Made by a program: the position numbers and the translations under genes. The notes beneath the pieces were generated by a model that saw only the letters and a program-made list of their open reading frames with translations, did no database searches and was not told the origin of the DNA. From positions 1 to 64,000 of the forward strand of contig CANMZT010000007.1 in NCBI GenBank assembly GCA_947502405.1: a stretch of DNA of 64,000 bases, read 5' to 3'. How positions within the stretch are numbered: the first letter of the stretch is position 1; every line of letters starts with the position of its first letter. The DNA comes from an uncultured Algibacter sp. (GTDB lineage Bacteria; Bacteroidota; Bacteroidia; Flavobacteriales; Flavobacteriaceae). Shown piece after piece: positions 16,761 to 24,732 of the stretch.

Positions 16761-19016
16761 TTATTGAACTCTACTTTTTAATTGCCTTAAGAAATTTATA
16801 TAATTATTATTATCTGGGTAATAACCTATCAATTGTTCAGCAACTTGTATAGCTTTATCAATCTTATTGTCTTTAGAATAAATATAAGCTAACATGTAAA
16901 GCAGACTTTCATCAGCAGGTGCTTTTTTTAAACCGTTTTGAACATATTTTTCCGCACTTTTCAAGTCGTTAAGTTTATCATACATTAAACTAATATTATA
17001 ATAAAGCCTAGTGTTTTCTGGCATGTAATTAATAGCCTTTTTCATTTGAACAACAGCCTCCTTATACCTAGTTACCTCTGCTAAAAGTAAAGCGTATGAA
17101 TAATACGTTTGGCCAAATTCAGGTTCTTGCTGAATGATTGTTTTAAAACTCGCTTCTGCTTTATCAAAATCTCCATCTCGATAATACAAATTTGCTAAGT
17201 TTGTTCTAACCATATTATTGATATTATCTATTTCCAAAGCACTTTCATAACCTTTTATAGCTTCCTTTAAATTACCTTTTCTTAAAGCATAATCCGCTTT
17301 TTTAACTCTGCCACCTACAAAATCAGCAGTCTCTTCTAAACTTGTATTAAATTCCTTTTTTACTTTGTTATATGCAGCTTTATAAGCTTCAGGTATTTGC
17401 ATCTCATCTAATGATGCCAAAGTGAAAAATGCTTTTACTCTAACCGAGCGTTTTTCATCTTCTAAAAATGGTAAAGCATAACTTAAATAGTCTTGAGCAT
17501 TTATTTCAGAAAGCAAATCTAATGATGCTGCTCTGACTAAAGGCGAATCATCATCTAAAAAACGTATCATATCATCTATACTTGCAGTACTAATATAATT
17601 TCTCATGGTTTTAACTGCTGACGCCCTAGCTATTTCAGGGTAAATAGTATCATTTGCTAATTCTAGTAAAGACTGAAGACCGTTAGGATCTCCTGTAATT
17701 CCTGGTGCTAATAAATCTGAAAAATGTTTATTCTCTAGTTCACCATAAAGTTTTTGAAAATTATCCCATGCCCATTGGTTATCTTTATCTTTGTGACATT
17801 CTGTACATGCATTTGGAGTACCATATTTTAAACTCAAATCTGGTCTCGGGATTCTAAAACTATGATCTCGTCTAAAATCATTTCCCATATAAAACTTACC
17901 AGTCATATGACAATTTATACATTCTGAACCTTCTGAATTGTTCTTATGAAAGTGATGCGAAGGTGTACTGTATGATTCTGGCATGTGGCATTGTGTGCAT
18001 AATTGATTCCCTTGAAACTTTAACTTTAAAGAGTGTTCGTTATGACAGTTTACACAACTAACTCCATTATGATACATTTTACTTTGAACGAATGATCCGT
18101 AAACATAAACTTCATCTAAAATTTGCCCATCTGGATGATACAAGCCTTCTGCTATTAACTGCGGAAAATAATGGTCCAACATGGTTCCTTCGTAGTTGTA
18201 ATTAGCTGTAATTTGTTCGCGGCGCATGTGGCATCTTGCACATTCATCAACAAGCTTTTTTGAATCTAATGAGTTGGTCATTTTTAATTCCCCATTAAAT
18301 TTATAAGCTTTACCAAGTTTATTCGCTTGTTCAACGTGGGTTTTACCAGGTCCGTGACAAGCTTCGCAACTAACATTAATCAATGCATATTCTGTATTGT
18401 AACTATGAGAATCAAAATTGTAATTTTTTCTAACATTTGTTGAATGACAATCAGCACACATAGTATTCCAATTAAGACCACCTCTTGACCAGTGTAACCA
18501 TTCTGAATGTACTACCTTGAAATCAGGGTATAAATCAAACCATTTATTCTTTTCAGTATCCCAAGCTGTTCTTAGACATTGGTAATGTCCATCAGGAAAT
18601 TTTACGATATACTGTTGCAAGGGCTTAATTCCAAAGGTGTACTCAATTTTATAATCATTATATTCACCATCTCTACCTTCTGTATTTACATAAAAATCGT
18701 TATCCTTTTTAAAAAACCTTGAACTTATGCCTTGACTTTTAAAAGTAGTATTGTCAAAATCACCTAAAATGTTAGAATCAGTTGCAATCTGCATTGCTTT
18801 ATCATGGTGAGAACCTTTCCATAACTGGTATTCTGAATTATGGCAAGATTTACACTTTTGATCACCCACAAAATGACTATCAGGAACTAATGCTGTTGAA
18901 TTAAATACACTTTTATCCACTTGAGAAGTAGCAACATATTTAGAATCTTTGTCTTTACATGAAGAAATACTTATTATAAAAATAAATATGAAGAAATAAT
19001 TAATTAATAATTTCAA
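16761..19016 (-). CDS. Octaheme cytochrome c lipoprotein with HEAT and TPR repeats
   Basis: A 751-residue exported lipoprotein (lipobox ISSC near residue 20). The first 400 or so residues hold eight CxxCH heme-binding motifs: CKSCH, CADCH, CEACH, CARCH, CVNCH, CTQCH, CINCH and CTECH. Further His residues are available as distal ligands. The layout resembles cytochrome c554/NrfA-like multiheme domains. Next come HEAT-type repeats (about 450-560), then TPR units (about 575-745; NMVRTNLANLYYRDGDFDKA, TYYSYALLLAEVTRYKEA). It should sit in the periplasm or on the outer membrane and pass electrons, with the repeats holding partners. The electron donor, acceptor and substrate are unknown. No oxidoreductase neighbour suggests one. 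Confidence 0.85.
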   Translation of the reverse strand: MKLLINYFFIFIFIISISSCKDKDSKYVATSQVDKSVFNSTALVPDSHFVGDQKCKSCHNSEYQLWKGSHHDKAMQIATDSNILGDFDNTTFKSQGISSRFFKKDNDFYVNTEGRDGEYNDYKIEYTFGIKPLQQYIVKFPDGHYQCLRTAWDTEKNKWFDLYPDFKVVHSEWLHWSRGGLNWNTMCADCHSTNVRKNYNFDSHSYNTEYALINVSCEACHGPGKTHVEQANKLGKAYKFNGELKMTNSLDSKKLVDECARCHMRREQITANYNYEGTMLDHYFPQLIAEGLYHPDGQILDEVYVYGSFVQSKMYHNGVSCVNCHNEHSLKLKFQGNQLCTQCHMPESYSTPSHHFHKNNSEGSECINCHMTGKFYMGNDFRRDHSFRIPRPDLSLKYGTPNACTECHKDKDNQWAWDNFQKLYGELENKHFSDLLAPGITGDPNGLQSLLELANDTIYPEIARASAVKTMRNYISTASIDDMIRFLDDDSPLVRAASLDLLSEINAQDYLSYALPFLEDEKRSVRVKAFFTLASLDEMQIPEAYKAAYNKVKKEFNTSLEETADFVGGRVKKADYALRKGNLKEAIKGYESALEIDNINNMVRTNLANLYYRDGDFDKAEASFKTIIQQEPEFGQTYYSYALLLAEVTRYKEAVVQMKKAINYMPENTRLYYNISLMYDKLNDLKSAEKYVQNGLKKAPADESLLYMLAYIYSKDNKIDKAIQVAEQLIGYYPDNNNYINFLRQLKSRVQ

Positions 19017-19081
19017 ATGAAATAAAGTTTATTGATACGCCATAAAAATAAAGAATTCCTTATCCAAAAAGGCAAAGTTTG

Positions 19082-19104
19082 TTCATGTTTTACAAAAACA
19101 TGAA
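19082..19104. promoter_or_regulatory. Perfect inverted repeat in a divergent spacer
   Basis: TTCATGTTTT and AAAACATGAA are separated by ACA. The repeat lies between the divergent starts of the octaheme cytochrome (19016, minus) and the CarH-like regulator (19236, plus). It has no T-run typical of a terminator. It suits a dimeric regulator site, but the binding protein is unknown. Confidence 0.4.
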
Positions 19105-19154
19105 TTTCTTACAAAAAACCAACAATTCCAGAATACTATATATTCACCAATCGA

Positions 19155-19201
19155 TTAATAAAATTGTTTTATTAATAAAAATCATTGCTCTTTTAATAAA
19201 A
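19155..19201 (+). promoter_or_regulatory. Operator-like direct repeats at the carH-like promoter
   Basis: The 9-mer TTAATAAAA occurs three times (19155-19163, 19172-19180, 19193-19201) at steps of 17 and 21 bp. The middle copy is half of the 14-bp palindrome TTTTATTAATAAAA (19167-19180). The third copy lies inside the promoter spacer. CarH-type repressors bind direct repeats overlapping their own promoter, so autorepression is plausible. AT-rich background could give such repeats by chance. Confidence 0.35.
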
Positions 19202-19214
19202 AGTTGTATTTTTG
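19185..19214 (+). promoter_or_regulatory. Promoter of the carH-like gene
   Basis: TTG at 19185-19187, a spacer of exactly 19 bp and TATTTTTG at 19207-19214. The 13-mer TATTTTTGTTTAA beginning here recurs unchanged upstream of crtI (20142-20154). Confidence 0.7.
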
Positions 19215-19235
19215 TTTAAGAAAAAACGAATTTTA

Positions 19236-20135
19236 ATGAACAATATTAAAGTTAATTTTAGTATTAAGGATTTAGAGAATCTAACTGGTATAAAGGCTCA
19301 TACGATTCGTATATGGGAAAAAAGATACAACCTTCTTCAACCCAATCGATCTGATACAAATATTAGAAATTACAGTTTAACAAGTTTTCAAAAGCTTTTA
19401 AATATTTCCTATCTTAACAACAATGGACTCAAAATTTCTAAAATTGCAGATCTTGACGAAGAGGAAATTCCAATTAAAGTTAGAGAAATAGCTTCAAGAG
19501 CAAAAGTTGAAGATCACGCCATTAATGCGTTAAAAATGGCAATGATAAACTTTGATCAGGTTTTGTTTTACAGCACTTATAACAACCTACTTGAGAATAA
19601 AACTTTCAGTGAAATTTTTTACTCTGTATTTTTGCCTCTACTAAACGAAATAGGTTTATTATGGCAAACGAATACAATTACACCTGCACATGAGCATTTT
19701 TTATCTGTACATATAAAGCAGAAAATACTCTTGAATACAGAGAGGCTTCAGCTTTTAGAGCCTAAGCCAGTATCTAAAACTTTTGTATTGTTCTTGCCTG
19801 ATAATGAAATTCATGATATTGGTTTACTCTTTATAAACTATAAATTAAGAAGTAAAGGCTATCATACTATTTTCTTAGGAGAGAGCGTTCCTATGGATAG
19901 TTTAAGCGATTTGTTAGAATTTTTTAATGAAATAACCTTTATCTCTTACTTTACAGTATACCCTGAAACAAAAGATATTCCAGATTATATAAAAGATTTT
20001 AGTGAGCTTTTACTCGAAAAAGATAATACTCGATTATTATTATTAGGTAAAAAGCTAAACGATTTGGAATTAAACAATGTTCCAGAAAAAGTTTCTATCT
20101 TTAATTCTATAGAAAATTTAGTTAAAGGCATATAA
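19236..20135 (+). CDS. CarH/LitR-like MerR regulator with B12-binding domain
   Basis: Probable cobalamin-dependent, light-responsive repressor of the carotenoid genes beside it. The 299-residue protein begins at the ATG at 19236; the longer reading starts inside the promoter. Residues 7-70 form a MerR-type winged helix (IKAHTIRIWEKRYNLL). The cobalamin part has a helical bundle with W143, nine residues, then E153-H154, the W-x9-EH signature of the adenosylcobalamin pocket of CarH. It then has EIHDIG (191-196), matching the E/DxHxxG motif whose His binds cobalt. In characterised CarH proteins, light breaks the Co-C bond and the tetramer leaves DNA. Its position directly upstream of crtI supports this role; light response itself is inferred. 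Confidence 0.85.
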   Translation: MNNIKVNFSIKDLENLTGIKAHTIRIWEKRYNLLQPNRSDTNIRNYSLTSFQKLLNISYLNNNGLKISKIADLDEEEIPIKVREIASRAKVEDHAINALKMAMINFDQVLFYSTYNNLLENKTFSEIFYSVFLPLLNEIGLLWQTNTITPAHEHFLSVHIKQKILLNTERLQLLEPKPVSKTFVLFLPDNEIHDIGLLFINYKLRSKGYHTIFLGESVPMDSLSDLLEFFNEITFISYFTVYPETKDIPDYIKDFSELLLEKDNTRLLLLGKKLNDLELNNVPEKVSIFNSIENLVKGI

Positions 20136-20141
20136 ATATTT

Positions 20142-20176
20142 TATTTTTGTTTAACTTTTAACTATATTTGTTAAAC
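20142..20176 (+). promoter_or_regulatory. crtI promoter with inverted repeat
   Basis: TATTTTTG (20142-20149) is a -7 candidate. It runs into GTTTAAC (20149-20155), which pairs as an inverted repeat with GTTAAAC (20170-20176) after 14 bp. A second -7 candidate, TATATTTG (20163-20170), lies inside the repeat; using it would give a nearly leaderless mRNA. No good -33 TTG fits either. The arrangement is consistent with an operator over the transcription start of the crt operon. Confidence 0.45.
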
Positions 20177-20179
20177 AAT

Positions 20180-21664
20180 ATGAAATCAACTATAAATTTA
20201 ATCGGTTCTGGATTCTCTTCATTAGCTGCTTCTTGTTATTTAGCAAAAGCAGGTTATAATGTTACTATCTTTGAAAAAAACAGCACTATTGGAGGTCGAG
20301 CCAGACAATTAGTAAAAGATGGATTCACATTTGATATTGGTCCAACATGGTATTGGATGCCAGATGTTTTTGAGCGCTTCTTTTCTGACTTCGACAAAAA
20401 ACCTTCAGACTATTATTCATTAGAAAAATTAAATCCAGCTTATAGTGTTTATTTTGGTAAAGATGATTTTATAACCATAGAAGACACTCTTGATAAAATT
20501 ACTAAAGCTTTTGAGTCAGAAGAACCTGGAAGTTCTAAAAAATTAAACACCTTTATCGAAAAGGCAAAAAACAATTATGATATTGCTATTAAAGATTTAG
20601 TTTATAATCCAGGAGTTTCTCCTTTAGAGCTTATTACCCCAGCAACAATAAAAAAAATAAATCAGTTTTTTAGCACGATAAAAAAAGATGTTAGAAAAGA
20701 GTTTAAAAACGATAGGTTAGTCAAAATACTTGAGTTTCCTGTATTGTTTTTAGGTGCAAAACCCAGTGATACACCTTCTTTTTATAGTTTTATGAATTAC
20801 GCTGATTTTGGTCTAGGTACTTTTCATCCTAAAAAAGGAATGTATCAAGTAATATTAGCTATGGAAAATTTAGCTAAAGAACTTGGAGTTACAATAAAAG
20901 TTAATTCTAACATTGAAAAAATAATAGTAGAAAATGGTGAAGCCAGAGGTCTTGTTTCAAATGGCAAAAACTTTTATTCTGATATTGTTGTAAGTGGAGC
21001 AGACTATCATCATACTGAAACACTTCTAGATAAATCTTTAAGACAATATTCAGAGAAATATTGGGAAAAGAAAACATTTGCTCCTTCTTCACTCCTGTTT
21101 TATGTAGGTTTTGATAAGAAATTAAAAAATGTAAATCATCACACTTTATTTTTCGATGTAGATTTTGATGTTCATGCTGAGGCTATATATGATAACCCTA
21201 AATGGCCAGAAAACCCTCTTTTTTATGCTAGTTTTCCAAGTATAACAGATGCTAATGCTGCACCTGAAGGAAAAGAAGCTGGAATATTTTTAATCCCTTT
21301 AGCCCCAGGGCTAGAAGATACACCAGAACTCAGAGAAACTTATTTTAACAAAATTATTGAACGTTTTGAACATTTAACATCTCAAAATGTAAAAAATGAT
21401 GTTATATTTAAAGAGAGTTTCTGTATTAATGATTTTATTAAGGACTATAACTCTTATAAAGGTAATGCCTACGGAATGGCTAATACATTATTGCAAACGG
21501 CATTTTTAAGGCCAAAATTAAAAAGTAAAAAAGTTGAAAATTTATTTTTTACTGGTCAATTAACAGTTCCGGGACCTGGTGTCCCACCATCATTAATCTC
21601 AGGAAAATTAGTTGCAGAACTAGTAACAAAACATCACACTATATTAGATGAAAGCATTATTTGA
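20180..21664 (+). CDS. crtI: Phytoene desaturase
   Basis: An FAD-dependent desaturase that introduces four double bases' worth of unsaturation into phytoene to give lycopene at the inner membrane. The N-terminus carries the dinucleotide-binding fold INLIGSGFSSLAASCYLAKA with the IFEKNSTIGGRA loop. The C-terminal signature FFTGQLTVPGPGVPPSLISG closes the FAD site. The 494 residues fit CrtI. ATG at 20180 is chosen over a TTG at 20168 that falls in the promoter. It overlaps crtB by 17 bp, so translation is coupled. First structural gene of the crt operon. Confidence 0.95.
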   Translation: MKSTINLIGSGFSSLAASCYLAKAGYNVTIFEKNSTIGGRARQLVKDGFTFDIGPTWYWMPDVFERFFSDFDKKPSDYYSLEKLNPAYSVYFGKDDFITIEDTLDKITKAFESEEPGSSKKLNTFIEKAKNNYDIAIKDLVYNPGVSPLELITPATIKKINQFFSTIKKDVRKEFKNDRLVKILEFPVLFLGAKPSDTPSFYSFMNYADFGLGTFHPKKGMYQVILAMENLAKELGVTIKVNSNIEKIIVENGEARGLVSNGKNFYSDIVVSGADYHHTETLLDKSLRQYSEKYWEKKTFAPSSLLFYVGFDKKLKNVNHHTLFFDVDFDVHAEAIYDNPKWPENPLFYASFPSITDANAAPEGKEAGIFLIPLAPGLEDTPELRETYFNKIIERFEHLTSQNVKNDVIFKESFCINDFIKDYNSYKGNAYGMANTLLQTAFLRPKLKSKKVENLFFTGQLTVPGPGVPPSLISGKLVAELVTKHHTILDESII

Positions 21665-22487
21665 TACCGTTTCATACAAGAGTAGCAAGCTCGTAACAAA
21701 AACCTACAGCACCTCATTTTCATTAGCAACAAAAATGCTATATAGTACAATACGTGGTGATATATATAATATATATGGTTTTGTAAGATTTGCAGATGAA
21801 ATAGTAGATTCTTTTCATGATTATGATAAGGAACAATTATTCAATAAGTTTTCTGAAGACTTAGAACTGGCTATAAAAGACAAAATAAGCCTCAATCCTA
21901 TTTTGAATTCTTTTCAACATACATTCCACAAATATGATATTGACAAACATCTTGTTGATGCCTTTATGAAAAGTATGCAGTTGGATTTGCACAAAACTAA
22001 ATATATGACTGAAGAAGAATATAAAGCATATATTTATGGTTCTGCAGATGTTGTTGGGTTAATGTGTTTGAAAGTTTTTGTTAAAGGAGATAAAGCAAAA
22101 TATGAAGAACTTAAGGATACAGCTATGGCGTTGGGTTCTGCTTTTCAAAAAGTAAATTTCCTAAGAGATTTAAAAGCAGATTTTGAAGGGTTAGACAGGA
22201 CTTATTTTCCTAACACAGATTTAAAAAACTTAGATGAATCCTCAAAGCAGGATATTATTGATGATATAGAAGCAGATTTTGAAAAAGGCTTAAGCGGTAT
22301 AAAAAAGCTACCAATTGAAGCAAAATTTGGTGTTTTTATGGCTTACAGATACTATAGTCAGCTTCTTAAAAAATTAAAAAAAACGCCAGCGTTAAAAATA
22401 AAAGATTCAAGAATTAGAGTTTCTAATCCAAAAAAAATTGAACTTTTAGCGCGTAGTTATGTAAAATATCAATTAAATTTATTGTAA
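21648..22487 (+). CDS. crtB: Phytoene synthase
   Basis: Joins two geranylgeranyl diphosphates head to head to give phytoene. The 279-residue protein of the squalene/phytoene synthase family has the first Asp-rich motif VRFADEIVDSFHD (about 46-58) and a second region FQKVNFLRDLKADFEGLDRT (about 166-185), which bind Mg2+-diphosphate. The start ATG lies within the end of crtI. The substrate-making crtE is not in the window. Confidence 0.94.
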   Translation: MKALFDTVSYKSSKLVTKTYSTSFSLATKMLYSTIRGDIYNIYGFVRFADEIVDSFHDYDKEQLFNKFSEDLELAIKDKISLNPILNSFQHTFHKYDIDKHLVDAFMKSMQLDLHKTKYMTEEEYKAYIYGSADVVGLMCLKVFVKGDKAKYEELKDTAMALGSAFQKVNFLRDLKADFEGLDRTYFPNTDLKNLDESSKQDIIDDIEADFEKGLSGIKKLPIEAKFGVFMAYRYYSQLLKKLKKTPALKIKDSRIRVSNPKKIELLARSYVKYQLNLL

Positions 22488-22497
22488 ATTTTAGGAG

Positions 22498-22947
22498 ATG
22501 CAAATTATATATTGGATACTTATATTTTTAGGAACCTATTGTTTTATGGAATTTATGGCATGGTTTACACATAAATATATCATGCACGGTTTTCTTTGGA
22601 GCTTGCATAAAGACCATCACCATAAAGATCACGATAGCTGGTTTGAGCGAAACGATGCCTTTTTTATTTTTTATGCAGTTGTTAGTATTGGCTTCTTCTT
22701 ACTTTGGAAATACACCAGTTTTTGGGCAGGTTTACCTATAGGTTTAGGCATTTTTGCCTATGGCTTATCTTATTTTTTAGTTCACGATATTTTTATACAC
22801 CAGCGCTTTAAACTTTTTAGAAATGCTAACAATTGGTATGCAAGAGGTGTAAGACGTGCTCACAAAATTCATCATAAACACTTAGGTAAAAAAGATGGTG
22901 AATGTTTCGGAATGCTATTCGTTCCTTTTAAATATTTTAAAAAATAG
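22498..22947 (+). CDS. crtZ: Beta-carotene 3-hydroxylase
   Basis: A membrane di-iron hydroxylase that adds hydroxyl groups at C3 and C3' of beta-carotene to give zeaxanthin. The 149 residues include the histidine boxes HKYIMH (25-30), HKDHHHKDH (37-45), HDIFIH (about 101-106) and HKIHH (about 122-126), with hydrophobic helices between. A purine-rich GGAG sits just before the ATG. It starts 10 bp after crtB. Confidence 0.93.
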   Translation: MQIIYWILIFLGTYCFMEFMAWFTHKYIMHGFLWSLHKDHHHKDHDSWFERNDAFFIFYAVVSIGFFLLWKYTSFWAGLPIGLGIFAYGLSYFLVHDIFIHQRFKLFRNANNWYARGVRRAHKIHHKHLGKKDGECFGMLFVPFKYFKK

Positions 22948-22964
22948 AGCTTCACACATCCCAG

Positions 22965-24110
22965 ATGTTACACAAATCCCATTTCGACTATGTTATTATT
23001 GGAAATGGATTAGCAGGTCTACAACTGGCTCTAAGTATGACTTCAGATAGCTTTTTTGATGAAAAACTTATTGCATTATTTGATCCTTCAAAAAAAAATT
23101 TTAACGATAAGACATGGAGCTTTTGGGAAACTGAACCATCTAAATGGGATGATATTACGCATCAATCTTGGAATAAAGCTTCTGTAATCACCTCGCAAAA
23201 ATATATTGATTTAAATCTTAGACCCTATTCATACAAAACAATTCGATCAATCGATTTTTATGAGTACGGTAAAAAAACACTTTCTAATAAGAAAAACATT
23301 GAGTTTATAATTGAACACGTTGAATCTGTAAATGAAAATAAAATAGTAAATATTATTACTAAAAATAACAGCTATACTGCTACACACGTATTTGACAGTA
23401 GGTTACCTAAAGACTTCTCAATAAGTTCCAAAAAATATATTTCAATTATTCAGCATTTCAAAGGTTGGGTCATTAAAACTGAACAAAACGTTTTTAAAAC
23501 AGATACTATTACTATGATGGATTATCGCCTTAAAGATGATAATCAAACAACGTTTACTTATATTTTACCTTTTTCGGAAACTGAAGCATTGGTTGAATTC
23601 ACATATTTCACGGCAGAAATTGTTAATGAAGACACATATGACTCCTACATTAAAACTTATATTAAAGACTATTTAAAAATCAAGAATTATTCTATTATAG
23701 AAACAGAAATAGGGCAAATTCCAATGACTAATTTTCCCTTTGAAGCCTATAGTACTAATAAAATAACCAAAATTGGTACTGGTGGTGGTTGGGTAAAAGG
23801 ATCTACAGGGTATTCTTTTAAGCACACCGAAAAAAAAGTAGCGCAGATTATTAAAAATATTAAAACGAATCAACCCGTTTCAAAAAACTTATTCAAAAAG
23901 CGGTTTAAGTTTTATGATAAAGTTTTTTTAAAAGTATTAAAAGATGAAAACGAAAAAGGAGAATGGATTTTTCAACAGTTTTATAGTAAAAACTCTATCC
24001 AAAATATGTTTCGGTTTTTAGATGAAGAATCCACTTTCCTTCAAGAGCTAAAAATCATGTGGTCTTTATTTTCTTGGAGTTTTATTAAAGCATTTTTCAA
24101 AACTCTATAA
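22965..24110 (+). CDS. crtY: Lycopene beta-cyclase
   Basis: Closes both ends of lycopene into beta-ionone rings to make beta-carotene. The 381-residue flavoprotein begins with DYVIIGNGLAGLQLALSM, a Rossmann fold, followed by DKTWSFWE, a CrtY-family landmark. It also has the segment IGTGGGWVKGSTGYSF near residues 267-282. It lies 17 bp after crtZ and is the last gene of the operon. With crtI, crtB and crtZ the expected end product is zeaxanthin. The end overlaps the convergent thioredoxin gene by 6 bp. Confidence 0.92.
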   Translation: MLHKSHFDYVIIGNGLAGLQLALSMTSDSFFDEKLIALFDPSKKNFNDKTWSFWETEPSKWDDITHQSWNKASVITSQKYIDLNLRPYSYKTIRSIDFYEYGKKTLSNKKNIEFIIEHVESVNENKIVNIITKNNSYTATHVFDSRLPKDFSISSKKYISIIQHFKGWVIKTEQNVFKTDTITMMDYRLKDDNQTTFTYILPFSETEALVEFTYFTAEIVNEDTYDSYIKTYIKDYLKIKNYSIIETEIGQIPMTNFPFEAYSTNKITKIGTGGGWVKGSTGYSFKHTEKKVAQIIKNIKTNQPVSKNLFKKRFKFYDKVFLKVLKDENEKGEWIFQQFYSKNSIQNMFRFLDEESTFLQELKIMWSLFSWSFIKAFFKTL

Positions 24111-24659
24111 CAGTAAAGCATCTATAGTTTTTCGTACTTTTTCACTATTCCAATTTGCTGCACCAGTTTTATCAACAACAATATTACCTTCTTTATCAAT
24201 CAAAAAAGTTCTTGGTATACTAGACACATTAAAAGTATCAGGATATTTAGTTATTGGGTTATAAACTTCAAAGTTATATTCATTTTTTTGGATGAATTCA
24301 TTTATAACTGAAAACGTTTCATTTGAAACAAATACAAATTCAATTTTATCTTTGTAATCATCATATAACAATTGCATACTAGGCATTTCTGCAATGCATG
24401 GCGGACACCAAGTAGCCCAAAAATTTATTAGTACAACTTTACCTTTAGTTTCTTCAAAATTAAAAATAACACCTTTATTATTTTTCAGAATCCAATTATA
24501 ATCCTTAATAGTATTTTGTTTTGAAGCATCAATTGTAGATGGACTAAATAATGCTAAACTTTTATGTAATAACACTTGTATTGGTAACCGTGTTTGAGGA
24601 ATAATAAGCACCCCTATCAACACAAAAAAAATGATATTCTTTATTTTACTTTTACTCAA
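24105..24659 (-). CDS. TlpA-like membrane-anchored thioredoxin
   Basis: A 184-residue thiol-disulfide oxidoreductase with one N-terminal membrane segment (about 7-24). The thioredoxin fold faces the periplasm. The active site WCPPC (WATWCPPCIAEMPSM) lies near residue 85, and the cis-Pro turn SSIPRTFLID near 150. TlpA/ResA relatives reduce cysteines for cytochrome c maturation or other exported proteins; the local octaheme cytochrome makes that role attractive but unproven. Confidence 0.88.
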   Translation of the reverse strand: MSKSKIKNIIFFVLIGVLIIPQTRLPIQVLLHKSLALFSPSTIDASKQNTIKDYNWILKNNKGVIFNFEETKGKVVLINFWATWCPPCIAEMPSMQLLYDDYKDKIEFVFVSNETFSVINEFIQKNEYNFEVYNPITKYPDTFNVSSIPRTFLIDKEGNIVVDKTGAANWNSEKVRKTIDALLL

Positions 24660-24675
24660 TTTATATAAAATTAAT

Positions 24676-24706
24676 AAAGCGTAGTTCTATTTTAAAACTA
24701 CGCTTT
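24676..24706 (-). terminator. Terminator after the lipoprotein gene
   Basis: AAAGCGTAGTT and AACTACGCTTT pair around an 8-9 nt loop, 27 bp past the stop codon of the minus-strand lipoprotein gene. On that strand the stem is followed by a mixed A/T tail rather than a clean T-run. Confidence 0.65.
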
Positions 24707-24732
24707 AAATTTAACAAAATAAACTTTAATCC

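Noticed and set aside
24105-24110. Frameshift or fusion between crtY and the thioredoxin gene
   Set aside because: The two are on opposite strands and only share 6 bp at their ends; both are full length.
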